Shown here: positions 47,701 through 60,940 of the stretch, piece by piece | How positions within the stretch are numbered: the stretch's first letter is position 1 | How the letters are laid out: the number at the start of each line of letters is the position of its first letter | Origin: Marchantia polymorpha subsp. ruderalis | Lineage: Eukaryota > Streptophyta > Marchantiopsida > Marchantiales > Marchantiaceae | Reading direction: 5' to 3' | Length of the DNA: 64,000 bases | Assembly: GCA_037833965.1 (NCBI GenBank) | Contig: AP031358.1 | Span: forward strand, 132,001-196,000 | The notes under the pieces: model-generated | Seen by the model: the letters and a program-made list of their open reading frames with translations, nothing else | Told to the model about the DNA's origin: nothing | Databases searched by the model: none | Made by a program: the position numbers and the translations under genes

Positions 47701-50700
47701 TACTGAAGTCTGTCACTAGTTCCTGAAGTTAGTTATCAAGTCTCAAACTGGTGGTCTCAATTGGTCCAGGTCCAGGAGACTTGATGGCACGAAAATACCC
47801 TGACATGGTCAAGTGTATGTGCACCGCGATGACGTCACGTACAGTACATGGTTTTACAACGCAGCATCATTTTTCCGGTGCTTTGTGATGAACCTACATG
47901 TTATTTTCATGCACATCGATAAAAACCTTTCACAATTCTTTGGTGTCTTCGTACCTTCCTCTAGTCTGCGTTAGGTGCTGTAGATACAAAAGCCCGCCCG
48001 AGGTGCATCCGTTGATGGGAATGGCCACACGGTGGACACCTGGAATGGACAAGCTAATTTCGCAACATTTTCGATTCGTTCCGAGTCACTTTTTATGTGT
48101 CCTTTCTTGTGGTGAAATTACGTTTCTTTTTGAAACTTTCTTACTCATTTCAAACTTTCCAGTCTAATCTTCTTTGGAACAGGGGCGTCCTTATGGACAT
48201 ACAAGTTTTGCTCACTTCTTTGTCCGTTAACAGAGATGAGTAAACTTGCAAAAAGGTTATGGACGGGAAGTAAGAGCTATTCAACATCCTATCTTGCCAG
48301 TTTCCTTTTGCTAATAAGGTTGATAATATGTACTTGAACGTACTGAAGAGAATCCAATATGAGCTAAAGAGGAGGAAAATAATTCAAGGGAATTACTAAT
48401 CGATGAATGTCACTCGAATTCCATTCTTAAAAAATGAAAATGAGCACAAAATCCCTGACCAGAGGCAAAAGTGTGGGCATAGAGATATGAACATAACTTT
48501 ATAGGTTTGTAGTGGCTGCAAACATCGCTTGGTGTTGATGACTTCAATTTTAGTCTATTTAACGACATGGGCCACTCAAGAAATAAGAGAATAGTGGTTG
48601 TTGGGAACCGCACGATGCTGGACTAGTTACTAGATTTGGATTATTATAACCTAGGCCACAACATCCTGGCGTCACATCAAGCAACACTCAAGATGAAAAG
48701 GTATGAGCTGCTCATTCATCTGTTTGCGACTCCATGTAAAAGGGTAGGTTCATCTGCTCCCAGGGTAGGTTCATACTACTACTGCACTGTTTTTGTGTAA
48801 GGAATTCTAGTCTAAACATGAGTATCAGATTTTCCAACTCAGATTCAGATGTAACTCCGCTGTACATACAAACTCTGAGGAAATGGTCCATATAGAATTC
48901 TTGGCAAGGACGGTGAGTTCATCACGAGCATGTCACTTCCATCACCTGTTTACTATTTCGCGCATTAGATGTGTGGTCACCTCAAATGATCTTTGCGACT
49001 AAGTCATGAACTCAGATTTATCATATTCTATATCCATTCCTCTGTCCCATTATAGATTCCGTCTCACATTGATCAGAAGCTAGGATTTTATCGCTTTAAG
49101 CCATAAACCTCCGTCGGCATGTACAAAAGAAGTGCTCTAGTTTGAACATGTATAGATTGGAAAAAGCATAATGTCCTAGATATCAGTGAGATAAGAGCAT
49201 CTAGCCTACTCAGCTTGAATAAGCGTAATGAACACGTCCGGGAATTTCTTTCCACTTCTGAACAAGCTTTTATGAGAATATTAGAGATGGAAAAAATAGC
49301 CTTGAAGATCCTTTTTCTCTTGATTTAGAAAAAATGCAAATTCTTTTGGGAGTTCTAACAGCTGATTTCAAGTTTGCTCTACTAATTCACAATATTGAGA
49401 ACCGGGCTTTGTTTTAAAAAATATATAAATTGGAAAGATCGGTACTAACTTGAAATCAAGGGAACGAATATCAAATTTACAGTCATGATGTGAAGTACAC
49501 CTGGATATGAACCATTTGACAGGAGATAGTACTTGTGGATTTTGCTTAAATATTTATTGGAAGTTAGACTCTTCAATTTTTCTTCGTTCGCATCTCTCGA
49601 GTCTTGTGCATCTTTGTGAATTTACTGCTGATATCTCCTTTGCATCAGATGATAAGCTGTTGGTTACTCTTTGTCGTAGTCAGGGACACCGAAGTATTCC
49701 ACAGTCCTGCCTTCGGATTAAATGTGCACACAATATCTTAGAACATCTGCAGAGTGATCCCGTTAAGACATCGAGGTCACTACAAACGTTTGAAGACTAG
49801 ATCAGCAGGCAGTAGTGATCTTTTCTGAACCTTATATGTCGCATATTTCTGTAAAATGTCTATTGAGGATGACCGTTGAGTATGCTACGGAGAGGGTGAC
49901 TAGATAGTCACAATTCAGAAAGAATCTAACCTTCCACCTTTGCAATAATCGTCGTGACAAGTTGTAGACACTGAGTATTGAAAGGCGTCAGTTCACGTAC
50001 CATAGAATTGTAGCGTAGCAGTGCGATTCTTGTGGCGACCGAGTCATCATTCCCAGTAAAATCGGAATGAATTTTGCGTGTAACGAGTCCCCATCGAAGT
50101 AAAGGGCAGACAAAACAATGGTAGAAAAGTGTGGAAGCAAGCGTTCTCGGCATCAACTCATCATGAAAGGAATCGCAGGCCATCGATTTATGACCTGTTC
50201 TACCGTAAATTCCGGCTCGAACTGTTCAAGATGAGAACGACGGCAGTTGTTTTCCAGGGAGAGTTGAACATTTTCGTTTCAATATATTGCCCGGAGAAAA
50301 TTTAAAGACATCTCACTTGTGAATGTAATATTTCTGATATTCAACATGTGAATGTAAATTTTTTAGTAATCTAAACATCAGTCGACAGTCTCGATTTATC
50401 ACTGCATTTCAGAAGGAGAGGTGTTAAGTTCGCTGTGCCAGAATCGAACTTAGTAATATCCCTAAAACACAACATTTTCTCAAATGCCGAACAGAATAAC
50501 ATGAGTGAAGCATGTAGCTAGCTCCCATTCTGAGACTAACATCAACCGGCGGCGCTCAAGGTGAACCGTCATGACACAATCCTTCCGACTGGAGTCCTAG
50601 GTCTGCAAGATGCTCCGAAGATATATATATCATGGCAACTGAATCAGTACCTTCGCGAAGACACAACTTGATATCGAACATACTGTAAGTATAGATCAAT

Positions 50701-52064
50701 TAAAGGATTTTTTAGAGATTCCAGTCGTGAAGGACTCACTCAAATAGGGTAGCTAGGATGATAATGACATCATGTCACAAGGCTTTGAAGCAGATTCACA
50801 TTCCTGGGTCGATTTTGCAGCTGAAAAATGTTAGGTTACCGTACATCAGCTGGGCTCACACGTTAGAAAGAGCTTATCCCAATTTACTCTAAACTATGAT
50901 ATCACAAGACAGTTGAAGACATTGAATAATGAGAGAGAATGAGATACGCACAGATTCGACGATGCTAGACAAATTTGATAGTGTAGTTCTTCAACCGAAG
51001 TATGCCGACATCTTAAGACAACGACTCCAGCTCTGAGGATGCTACTAGAACCTAATCTGTAAGGCTTGCGGAATGACATTTATAAGTAGCGCTTCGAGAT
51101 GTATGTGACATTCAGATAAAATCAATGGTGGAGGAGGAATGACATCAAGCATTTCAAACAGGGGTATGATGCGTAGGAACAAAATGCAGGACTTTCGACC
51201 AAGTCCCAAGTTTAATAGAGTGCTTCCTGTGATCCTCTTATCCAACAGACATATGCTCAGTGCCATCAAACTGACAGCACTCTAGATATCCTGAGAATAT
51301 TGTTTGACATATATTGCTCATCATCAAGAGTTGGATGTCTCCTATACCGTTGAAGTGCTATCCGGATACTAATTCATGTGATAACCAATGGCGGCCAAAG
51401 GACTCGTAGAAGCAGGAGGTGATCCGCTTAAACAGCCACATGTAATACCATTTGACACGCTCTGGACAGTGAAGAGCCGTCCCGCATAGTCTGCTAGAAA
51501 TGGCCAAGATTTTGCTTACCTCATCGAAAAGACTACAACTGTAGTCTTTTCGATGCCTCTCGGAAAGGCCTCGTCTGGCATCAAGAGTGGAAGCCTGTAT
51601 TCACCTTAGCTTTCTGGAACAAATGAGCTCAACGTTTAACATTCTCAGGCATCAGATTTCCTTCTTTCTGAGCAATCTGAAGTGATCACAAGAGTATAAT
51701 TGTTGGACGCTGGAAGCGTTCTTTTAAAGTCAGTGTCTCGCACTTAAGCCTAGAGCATCAATTTTTCAAGCTTCGTGTACTATATTTGCTACTATTTACT
51801 CGAAGACTTCTCTTTCCTAACTCTCAAAGGCCGAGTCGTATTTTTCATAACTGGACGCCCTGAGTCTTATTACCTGTACTATGACAAAGCAGGGCAGTAA
51901 TGTCACATTGGCAAGACGCCTTCATTTTCATTTTAAGATCTCTACCATCTGAGTCCGATTATCCTGAGGTAAGCAACTGTGGTCTCCCTCTCTTCTTGTT
52001 TTCGAGTGGAAGCTAGCTCTTGATTCAATAAATTTTGTCAAGATAAATGAAAATCTTATTGCAG
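47701..52064. other. Intergenic DNA, moderate composition
   Basis: Open frames up to 97 codons (49507-49800) lack motifs. Near 47.8-48.1 kb two short stretches read protein-like (GQVYVHRDDVTYSTWFYNAA and PPEVHPLMGMATRWTPGMDK) and may be relics of one unrecognised gene. A 33-codon ATG frame at 51388-51489 could be a first exon of the methylesterase-like relic downstream, but nothing proves it. A short inverted repeat at 51.5 kb is listed separately. Confidence 0.35.
51522..51555. repeat. 16-bp perfect inverted repeat with a 2-base spacer
   Basis: CATCGAAAAGACTACA (51522-51537) is exactly complementary to TGTAGTCTTTTCGATG (51540-51555). It lies in non-coding DNA 0.5 kb upstream of the methylesterase-like relic. 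Its role is unknown; an RNA hairpin or a fold-back remnant are possible. Confidence 0.85.
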
Positions 52065-53562
52065 TACGTAGAGTTCGACCACAGTTTTCGACTTACAGCT
52101 CCTCTGCTAATGTTGGATGAATGCAGATATGCAAACCAACGCTTTGTGTTAGTACATGGAGCCGGCATGGGTAGTTGGTGTTGGTTCAAGATCATGTCAG
52201 AACTCAAACAATAGGGGTTCGACGCAGTTGGCACTGATCTTGCTGCTGCCGGTATTCACCCGGCGGATGCTAACTGGGTGACTATAACTGCGTAGCTGAC
52301 ACAGCCATTGGTCGACCTCGTTGCAAACTTCATTGATAAGAAAAACGTGAGCCTCTGCTTTGACAGCTGAGGCTCACGTTATTATGAAGAAGTGAAGAAG
52401 TTATTTTCAAGTAGAACGTCCAAGCGCCGCCGACTTTGTTGGTTATACTTCTACTTCATGCCAAGCTTAGACGCACTCAGCTCTTTCGTTTACTAATCTC
52501 TGTTTGCTACACACAGCAACATTTGCAAGTTGGTGTTCATAAGCCATTAAGCCAGCTTTTTAGGCCAGTTAAAATTTTGGATTGCATTTCATGTGCCATA
52601 TCTTGTTCATTTTCTTACCAAAAGGAGTTTTTGAGTGATTATGTCCAGCTAATTGTGATAGGACACAGCGTGAGAGGTATAGGCATTTCCAGAGCTATAT
52701 GGAGCTATACCCAGAGAAAGTACAGCTCGCGGTCTATATGTCCGCTGTGATGCCATTGCAAGGCGACAATTTCTACCAAACTCTAAGGAATGAGCTACAA
52801 TTTCCACCATTCAGAGCCGTCGATAGAACAGTAAGAATTCCACTGAATCAGGACATATTTGTTTGGTAGTTGGAGTTTGATTCCTTTTTCAACTTAGTCT
52901 TGGTGAGTACAAGTAGTCTCATCTTTTGAGTTCTTCAGCCTTTTGTCTTAGAGTCGTAAATCTCAGCAAGCTCGCATGTTGATGATTGTGGATTGGACCA
53001 TTAAATTCAGTCCTAAATTGCGAAGAACTATCAATTTACATTGGTCTTCATCAATGTAGACTCGGCGATTCCAACTTCAGGATATCTGAAAGAGCAAAAC
53101 ATCATGAAAGTTCTTCTCGACAGATCTCATTCAGAGGAATATTTGCTTGTGATATGAACATGTTTATTAAAACAATTTTTGAATTGCTTTGTGGTGACAT
53201 GCAGAGAGTTAGAAACTCGTTTTCGGTGCTAAAATCACGTGGACATTGCAAAATTTTGACTGCAGGATGTGGAACTCGACAAATCGCTCTACAGGCCTGT
53301 TGCGTTCGGGCCTACCCTGGACACCATCCATCTGACACCTGATCGGTATGGAGTCGTAGAGAAACACTTCATGAAGCTGTTGGACGATGTTGTTTTCTTC
53401 CCAGAGATCAACAACACAACATCCATCGCAGCAGTGAAGGGTAGGGATTACACTTATGTACTATCGACTCTGATAATGCAGTGCAACTTTCACATCCGAA
53501 GAAGTTGACGAACATGACATTTGAAAAATTGAACAAATCTTTGGATCCCGAAGTTTCGTAAA
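52065..53562 (+). pseudogene. Methylesterase-like alpha/beta hydrolase, broken but with introns kept
   Basis: Three exon-like parts are visible. 52065-52346 carries FVLVHGAGMGSWCWFKIM and GTDLAAAGIHP, the oxyanion-loop region of plant MES/PNAE/hydroxynitrile-lyase proteins. 52649-52830 carries the nucleophile elbow VIGHSVRG, then ELYPEKVQLAVYMSAVMP. 53266-53562 carries FGPTLDTIHLTPDRYG and SDNAVQLSHPKKLTNM. GT-AG borders are recognisable, so this is not a retrocopy. Lesions: two TAG stops in the first exon, a frameshift after ISRA in the second, and another in the third. The elbow reads GHSVR where GHSLG is usual, and the catalytic His of the SDH motif is Asn. These enzymes hydrolyse methyl esters of hormones such as salicylate, jasmonate or auxin. 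Confidence 0.8.
52344..52380 (+). repeat. 12-bp hairpin across the 5' splice site of the methylesterase relic
   Basis: AACGTGAGCCTC (52344-52355) and GAGGCTCACGTT (52369-52380) are perfect inverted repeats with a 13-base loop. The left arm contains the exon end and the GTGAGC donor of the first visible intron, so in RNA the donor could be buried in a stem. Confidence 0.8.
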
Positions 53563-56148
53563 TCGAGCCAACATCGGAAGCGGCCAACTCTCTTCGTTCT
53601 TATATGTACAGTTCGAAACTTGCGTGGCTCATTCTGCCCATGAGAGTATCGAACATATAACGTCTAATAGAGAGACTGAGTATCAACCTAGAAGGACGTA
53701 TCACTGGTGTGCCAAGAAGCAATGTTGGACACTTCGACGGTTTGAGACTCACAGTGACAAGTTGAACAAGCTTACATGACATAAGATTTCTTATACCTTT
53801 AGACATGTCCAAAGGTATAAGAGATGAGTAGACGATCTCGATCAACGTCAATCGGCATGGGCACGCTGCTTTTGCATCGCAGTCTGCAGTTCCTGTTATC
53901 TTCTGATTACTCCAGCAACGAGATATGATTTTAACCATTTTCAGAACGTCTTCGTCTGTCAAGGCATTGACTGCTCAGTCCCGTGTAGTCGATGCTTTGG
54001 CAATAGTAATGAAGTCCAACATATTATCAAGGTACTCCACTCGCTCACATGTCGTTCAGCTTCTAGGACGATGTGCATTCTGATTCTTTGCCAACCAACC
54101 GATGCACTTTTTAAGATAAGACATCGAGTACAATTTTGATGTGTGTTGTAACCTTTTCCATGTTGCTTCGCTGATAACTCTTGGCTTTTTTCTAAGTTTA
54201 GGTACATATCAGAATATGGGAGGGCGCGGTACAATCCAGTCAGACTGTTCGCCTTGGTACTCGAGTAGTCTACGAGTTTTATCATACATTTAGACGAGGC
54301 ATATAACTTATGTGTTAACATTACGAGACGACATCTATTGACAATATTATTGATCTTAGTCCAAAAAAAATCTGCAAATTAATGCGTAAGTATACAATAC
54401 ACTTCAAATGTGCGCGAAGGATTTTAGAGCATCTATCTTTCTGTCTTCTGACAGAGAAATATCCACAGCAGTTAGCAAGCGTCTTTGTCCTTCATTGTCT
54501 CGCGATTCGTAAGTCGTTCCTCTCATAAATTCACCGTCAGTTGTAATGCGAAGATGGCAAGCGACAAGGCTTAGCTCCTAAACGTATCGGAAAGAAAGTC
54601 AAAAGTTGAAAGCCAAGGCAACAATTCCACGATGTAAGTTTTTAATATCAGCAAAGCTCAGCTGAAAGTACGGGCCCTTCCATCATTCTCCGCCGAGAAA
54701 ACTTTATTTCGGCACACTGCTCAACCAATGAGCACAATTTCGATGAATGCCAGGAATTTGCGCTTCAATTTACTTCAAGATCTTGGTTTATGTACGAATT
54801 GACCTACATTTGCCCGGTAGGCCTTCCCTACAAGTTGGCTCACGAAGGATGAGTTTGTGGGTAATTTGTCTCATAATCACGTGGGTTTTCCGTCACACGG
54901 CTATTTTGGTGTTATCTTTTTTAAAGTAAATACTAGAAACCACAGCCCAAGGGGTTTCAGCTCAAAGTCTGTGCTTGAGCACAATCTACTACATATCTCA
55001 CGTTGATTTTCGAGTCTGACTGTCTCTAAATTTTTCTTTCTCGCTTTTTCCAGTTGTGCTGAGGCCATGAGTCTACGAGACGCACCACACACTGGGATAA
55101 CAACTTCAACTTTCAGACTTCCAAACCTCCATTGCTTCTACCGGAGATGGCGAAAAGTGAGACGCTTTCAATGCCGAAAATTAGACAGCCACAAGCAAGA
55201 CTACAGACGCATCTTGAGAAGCGCTAAAGAGTAGCCATATTCCTACTGATCATGAGTAAAAGCCAAAGGATCGAACAGACCCTCTGAGGGGGAAGCTGTT
55301 CCTGATTTACGAATCCAAAATCACGGGAAAGTAGGAACCGCGCATCCTGTCACTGCCTTTTGAAGACCACAACGAGAACGAAGAACCTTATTTTAAATAA
55401 TAGACAACATTTGAAGTTCAATCTACAATGTATGACGTAACGATTTACAGCGCAGACACCGACAGGTGTGCAAACATTCAGCAAATCCTTACGTTCATCG
55501 GGCCTCTTGAAGACGATATGATGTTCATGTCGCCTTACGCCTGAGTCACTTATAAAGAACTTATATATTCCCGTAACAGCTCGAGTTTAAGGAGAGCTTG
55601 AGAAGAGGCTACGAACGTATATTCTTACTGCACAGTGTTTGAGATTAGTCTAGAGAACAATAAGTACTAACACCTGAGCTGATCATCAGCTCTGTTCTTA
55701 TGCGTGCTAACATTTGAGAACATATGATACTGTCCAAAAAGGCCAGCGGTAAAGAACAAAATATACTGAAAGTTAAGTGCAATTCCATCTTTGAATGCAA
55801 AAGTGTCTTAGAAGACTGAGAACTGAGAAATCACAGAGATGGCCTAACCAAATTAGATCATCAAAATGTAACTGCTTCAAGCCCAACAAGCGGGCTTGAA
55901 GTGACAAAAACAGAAACTGAGACATCAATCTCTCCACCGTATCATTGAACGCGATGATTCATTTAAGAATTTATTCTATATACACTCTTAATTTCAAACA
56001 TGAGGTAGTGACAAAAAATGTCAAATTGTTGGTTACCGAGTCGATGGCGCCACAGACCTTCCTATGACGTACCCACGATTGGGCTAAAAATCTCTACAAA
56101 GAAAATGTAGCTGACGATAACACCAGCATTTCAAAAGCAAGCTAAAAC
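53563..56148. other. Intergenic DNA between the methylesterase relic and the HHP gene
   Basis: Two 120-codon frames lie on the minus strand (53.60-53.96 and 53.96-54.32 kb), but they carry no motif and fall in the relic's 3' side. The remainder is mixed composition with short chance frames. The last few hundred bases should be the HHP 3' UTR. I see no gene. Confidence 0.4.
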
Positions 56149-58398
56149 TTACATTGCCTCACATCCCTGTTCATCTCGCCACTTGAGATAGAGAAGACCG
56201 GCTCTGTAATGAGTCAATGCTCCGGCAACAACAAGAACATGGAAAAGCTGATGACTGTGGCCAGCGATGTCGAAGTGACCGGGTTTCCATCGCTCAGGCA
56301 CTCTGGTAGCATAAATCACCGCTCCTAGTCCGTATAAAGCACCCATTGTCATCTCGAGGTAAAATGTCGTCTGAGCTGCAGGCTCACCCCAATGTAGCAG
56401 CAGCTTGTGAACACAAGGGACTATGCCAGAGATCCCCATGCTCGCGAATAAGATTGCTCGGAATGGTCGGAACTGGTGAGTTTGGAACATTGGCATCAAA
56501 GATACCGCTATAGTACATAATCCGAGACATGTGATACCAATCAAGTAAGTGTTCCGAAGAGTTGGATTGCACATGAAAGTATAGTACACGGGCGGGTAAA
56601 AGGAAGCTGCAATTAAATAGGCAATACCGATGTAGTCAAGTTTCAAAAGAAGATTTGCCATCCGTTGAGAATGGCAATAAAGGAGGTGACAAATGCTGCT
56701 CGAGAGCAAGCAGAACATGGCACCGCTTAGGAATACGAAGAATGGCCATCGACTGATAGGCTTTTGGGGTTGAGGAGCCACCATATTCGTCAACTCGTCA
56801 GTCACAGACTGCTGCAAAAAACGGGGAGAAAAATAACAACATTCAGTCTCAGTACTTGGGTCTTCATAAGAGAAAGATCTTCGCTCATATCTAAAACTTT
56901 AACACTGTACTTCCTGGGTACTACAACAAGCACAGGATTCAGTTTCAGCAACTTGTTACTTGAATTGATATAATTGTAACTGAGTCCAGAAAAATTCATA
57001 GCACTTACCGATTGCTACAACCTTTTACGAACATCGTCAGATTAGGTTTGCAAAGTAATAATAATAAAAAATGCGTACCCATCTGAGTTGCTGGAAATTG
57101 GGAAGGTGGTGCATCATGCCAGGTATCTCTCCATAACTCGGCATCTTCATGGCAGTATAGATGGTGAGACCCATGAACACAAAAAACCCTAACAAATGGC
57201 TGCACGAGCAACAACTTTTGGTCAGACGGTAGGTCTCATGTAACACCACTACTTGCTTCAAACCGTGGCAAAGATTTGCCACGAAACCACACTGCGTAAC
57301 CGATTAACACAGAATGTGATATATATATTCGGAAACGTCACAGGACTTCAAAAAATCTTCAGAAATATGGCCAGACGAAGACTACCGAATAACGTAAGGT
57401 GAGTGACAAGGATCTTTTGAGTACACTCTTGATCGTGCTACAAGCAACCAGCAGCAAGGTGCAAATTTCATCTCATCAAGATAATGCGAGGATCGCTCCT
57501 ATACTGCTAGTATGCTTCTGTATGGACGCGGGAGTTTCATTGATGGCAGTTCAAAGACATAAAGTCCAAATTTGATCATCTTTCTACGTTCTAGATGTAG
57601 CGGTTCGATTTGGCAGAAGTTAGCATTGTCTGCAAATTTACTACTGCGGGTTTCGAACACCGTCCTGCTGAGCTGCTGCTAAAGTTAGTCGTAGGGGTGT
57701 AACCTAAGCTTCGACGACTGATCATCTTCGCAATAGATACTCATAGAATCTAATCTAAGCAGCTGATCTGTGAGTGTCAAATAATCCAAATGGCTGGGGA
57801 TCTCGTCGAAAGGAAAAGGGCACAGTGCTAATCCCAATGAATCTCCACGGCTAGCTCCTTGCACAACCCAGAGTGTAGGACAAAATTCATCATATAAGAT
57901 CGAAGAAAGAGGGGCATGAAGAAGTGTATCACAATCGGCCGACCAAGTGCTACCATAATCTCTTGGACTTGTGTCGGGAGATCGTGACTGGGGAAAATAT
58001 GCAGGAACAGGGGTCACATGGTATTGGAATCACCGAAGAAGAGAAGAAAAGGAGAGGAAAGGAACTGACGTCCAAATGTTGAGTGTCTCATTGTGAATGG
58101 TGAAGATACTCCCGAGTGCTTCCCTGATAGGCCAATCAGCGCGATAGTGCTTAAAAATGTATTCATTATCCTTTAAGTGCTCAGGCAGAGCTTGAAACTT
58201 AACCAGCTCGTATCGTTTGTTCACTTCCCGCTTCAGTCGTTGGGCTCCGGAACTTATCGAATCCGGAACATACTTGGACATTCCCTGGTTGCTATCGCTG
58301 TCCCTGACCGCGCAATCCACATTCGAGCGCCTCTCGCGCAAATTCGTCGGGAATTCAGTGTGCGCAGAGCTCTGGTCCATCGCGCTCTGCACCTCCAT
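56149..58398 (-). CDS. Heptahelical transmembrane protein (HHP), PAQR/adiponectin-receptor family
   Basis: Three exons, 58398-58070, 57199-57079 and 56811-56149, join in frame to 370 residues. Features of the family are clear: the cytosolic N-terminal [12 protein letters not shown] and [16 protein letters not shown] motifs, then a membrane domain of seven helices starting at THLLGFFVF. The zinc-site motifs are SSSICH, with H192, and GHSHQLFH, with H337 and H341. PAQR proteins have a catalytic-type zinc site and inverted topology; Arabidopsis HHPs respond to sugar and hormones. The intron acceptor before exon 3 is a double CAG; the first was chosen because the paralogue at 63.3 kb splices at the matching place. 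No lesion is seen. Intron 1 is long (870 bases). Confidence 0.93.
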
Positions 58399-59677
58399 TC
58401 CCCCACCACTCTCACTCCCTCACGAACATACACTCCACTCTCACTGCGCTCACTCAAGCTTCCTCCCGCTTTCAGGTCGCAATCCAACAACCACCTTCTG
58501 CCCCCACATCAACTTCTCTTTCTCTGGACACCGGACTCAAACTGAAATCACAGTAAATTCCGCTCTTTCTCACCAGCGTCCGAATATGACTGTCCAAGAT
58601 GCTGCGCACCTGCAGCGCCGGTGCCCTGCGACCTGCTAAACCCGGTCAGCACCCGGGGCAGACCATGTGACTTGTCGTTCCTCCCGCGGCCCCGTTGTGG
58701 AGTGGGTGACACTCACCCGCTAGCAGGGAAAGGATTCACCGCCGAGAGAGGACTTCCAGTAAAGCGTACCGGTGACAGGAGCCTGACAGCAGCAAACGTT
58801 TTGCATAGAAATTATTAAATTCTCTCTGCCAGAAGGGGAATGCACTTGTGGAGCGATTAGCGGGCGAGCTCCACGTTCCGCGAAGGAGAGGCGGGTGTGA
58901 AAACATTCGGACTGGACCCTGGCGTGTCCACGTCACATGCGCCGGCAATGCTCTGTCTTCCAGGCGCCAGCGACGTGAAGCGCGGACGGATCTAAGCGGG
59001 CAAGCGCGCGGGCGGGCGGGCGAGCGCCTGCCTTCAGCTGACCTCACCTCACCGCGAGTCAGTGAACGGACGATGGTCAACGAGAAAGGGAAGAGGTGGG
59101 ACGTACGACGAGCGTTGATCGCGATGAGCTGCCGTGGTTTGTAACTCCAGCAACTACCGAGTACTTTGCCTCCCGCAGTATATGCACGTAATATTCTGGA
59201 GGACATTCGGATATTATTGCGGCATTAGGACAGGTACCCCAACTATTTCATGCAGGTTCTGATATTCTGGAGTCGATTCTCCGTACGAATGGATATGTCG
59301 CGTCCGAACGTTTCTCGACGCAGCTCGCTCGGTGACCGGCAAAGGCTTCACCCAAATATCACCACTCTCAAGATGGACCCTTTCTTGGTTTACGCGGACA
59401 ATGACCGTGTACCATCCCCGACCAACTCCTTTTCAAACTACTCGGCGAGTCCTACTTGCCCTACCTCTATAAAGCACCGAGTGTAAAAAGTAACTGCTTT
59501 CTTCTAACGTAACTCCTGCTCTCGTCCGGACGCACTGTTCCTACGGGAGTAACGGGTAGCGGAATAACATGAGAACATATTCCAAATGTTTGTAGGGATA
59601 TTATTTCATCCCGATTTTTATTCCATGCGCATCCCACCCCAATTAGGCTCTAACCATATCTTAATCACTATTGATTG
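58399..59677. promoter_or_regulatory. GC-rich upstream region of the HHP gene
   Basis: The DNA immediately upstream of the HHP start (minus strand) is GC-rich to about 59.2 kb, with C-rich pyrimidine tracts near 58.4-58.5 kb that suit a plant 5' UTR. A 156-codon frame at 58736-59206 and others up to 140 codons lack motifs and reflect base composition. No gene is supported. Confidence 0.4.
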
Positions 59678-60336
59678 AAAAGATGTGAGAGATTTGCTTG
59701 ATGGTATCACTGCGGAAAGTAATTTGCTTGATGTGACACTTCAGGTTTCATTTTACCCTATGGGACCTCATGAACGATGCACCGTCACCCATGTTCTAAT
59801 AACAACTATAGAGAGTGTAACGAGTACACCGCACCCGCAGACAGAGTGGACTTCGCACTCCATCACACTCACTTGTTTTTATGTTGTCATTCTGTATCCG
59901 GCCAATCTCCTTGGAGAGTGACCGGAAACAAGGATACGAGCAAAGAAATGTTCATCCGGAGTTTATTTGTTCGCCACAAATGGGTGATTGCGAGACTTGA
60001 GATTTGAGCTCAGACCACGCAGGGTTACGGAAGGAGTGTGCAGGTGGGAGGCAACAGAGAAATCCGTGAATCTTTACGATCGGAAGAATTGAAGGACAAC
60101 AAATTGCACTTCGAGCAAAATCGATCTTTGTACCCGTGATAATCCACCAGAAATTATAATCAGGGATTGATCTCTGATTGTAATTCTCGCATTGTAACTA
60201 GTAGTAATTGTAGTTACAAGAACTATGTCCGACGGCACACCGTCGTTGGGATCCCATCGGGTAAAACTAAACCTGAGTGTCCCATCAAGCAAATTACTTT
60301 CCGCAGTGATCCCATCAAGCAAATCTCTCAAAAGAT
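59678..60336. mobile_element. MITE-like element with long terminal inverted repeats and candidate 7-bp target duplication
   Basis: From 59687 the plus strand reads GAGAGATTTGCTTGATGG and onward. The minus strand from 60329 reads the same for over 100 bases with scattered differences (for example ATCACTGCGGAAAGTAATTT in both). Just outside the arms the heptamer AAAAGAT occurs directly at 59678-59684 and 60330-60336, a possible target-site duplication. The 340-base centre has no coding signal. The size and structure fit a non-autonomous DNA transposon. Confidence 0.6.
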
Positions 60337-60940
60337 TGCTCAAACTTAAATGGTATGATTTGAAGCCGTCAACGTCGTATTGATTTATACGCTCATAGCA
60401 CTTGAGCTATTCGTGTTACTAACGTGTCTGGCGTTGGCAGTGTACCCGGGTCTACAAATCTATGCAGTGGTCACTTTCTTCCACTTCGCGCCCGCTCTGG
60501 AGACAGTTACATTGATCAGAGAGAAGTTGTGATTCCAGCAATTGATAATCAAAGATATCATAGATAAGGCAAGGATTATTTGAAGTTGACTTTTGTAATG
60601 ACTATACAGAGTACTCCTTTCCGCAGGGATCCCATCAAGCAAATCTCTCAAAAGATTGCTCAAACTTAAATGGTATGATTTGAAGCCGTCAACGTCGTAT
60701 TGATTTATACGCTCATAGCACTTGAGCTATTCGTGTTACTAACGTGTCTGGCGTTGGCAGTGTACCCGGGTCTACAAATCTATGCAGTGGTCACTTTCTT
60801 CCACTTCGCGCCCGCTCTGGAGACAGTTACATTGATCAGAGAGAAGTTGTGATTCCAGCAATTGATAATCAAAGATATCATAGATAAGGCAAGGATTATT
60901 TGAAGTTGACTTTTGTAATGACTATACAGAGTACTCCTTT
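60301..60940. repeat. Near-perfect 320-bp tandem duplication
   Basis: Unit 1 (60301-60620) and unit 2 (60621-60940) match base for base as far as I can read, except for T at 60308 against G at 60628. The unit includes the right end of the MITE-like element and its flank, so the duplication came after that insertion and is very recent or was recently homogenised. An assembly artefact is possible. Confidence 0.93.

Noticed and set aside
49507..49800. 97-codon plus-strand frame
   Set aside because: No motif and no supporting exon structure; similar frames occur by chance nearby.
53600..54321. Two adjacent 120-codon minus-strand frames
   Set aside because: Neither has a domain nor a plausible joint; they lie on the 3' side of the methylesterase relic.
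57685..58017. 110-codon frame on the HHP strand within intron 1
   Set aside because: It begins after the exon 1 donor, is not in a supported splice path and shows no family motif; the PAQR protein is complete without it.
58736..59206. 156-codon minus-strand frame
   Set aside because: GC-rich region with overlapping long frames on both strands and no recognisable domain.
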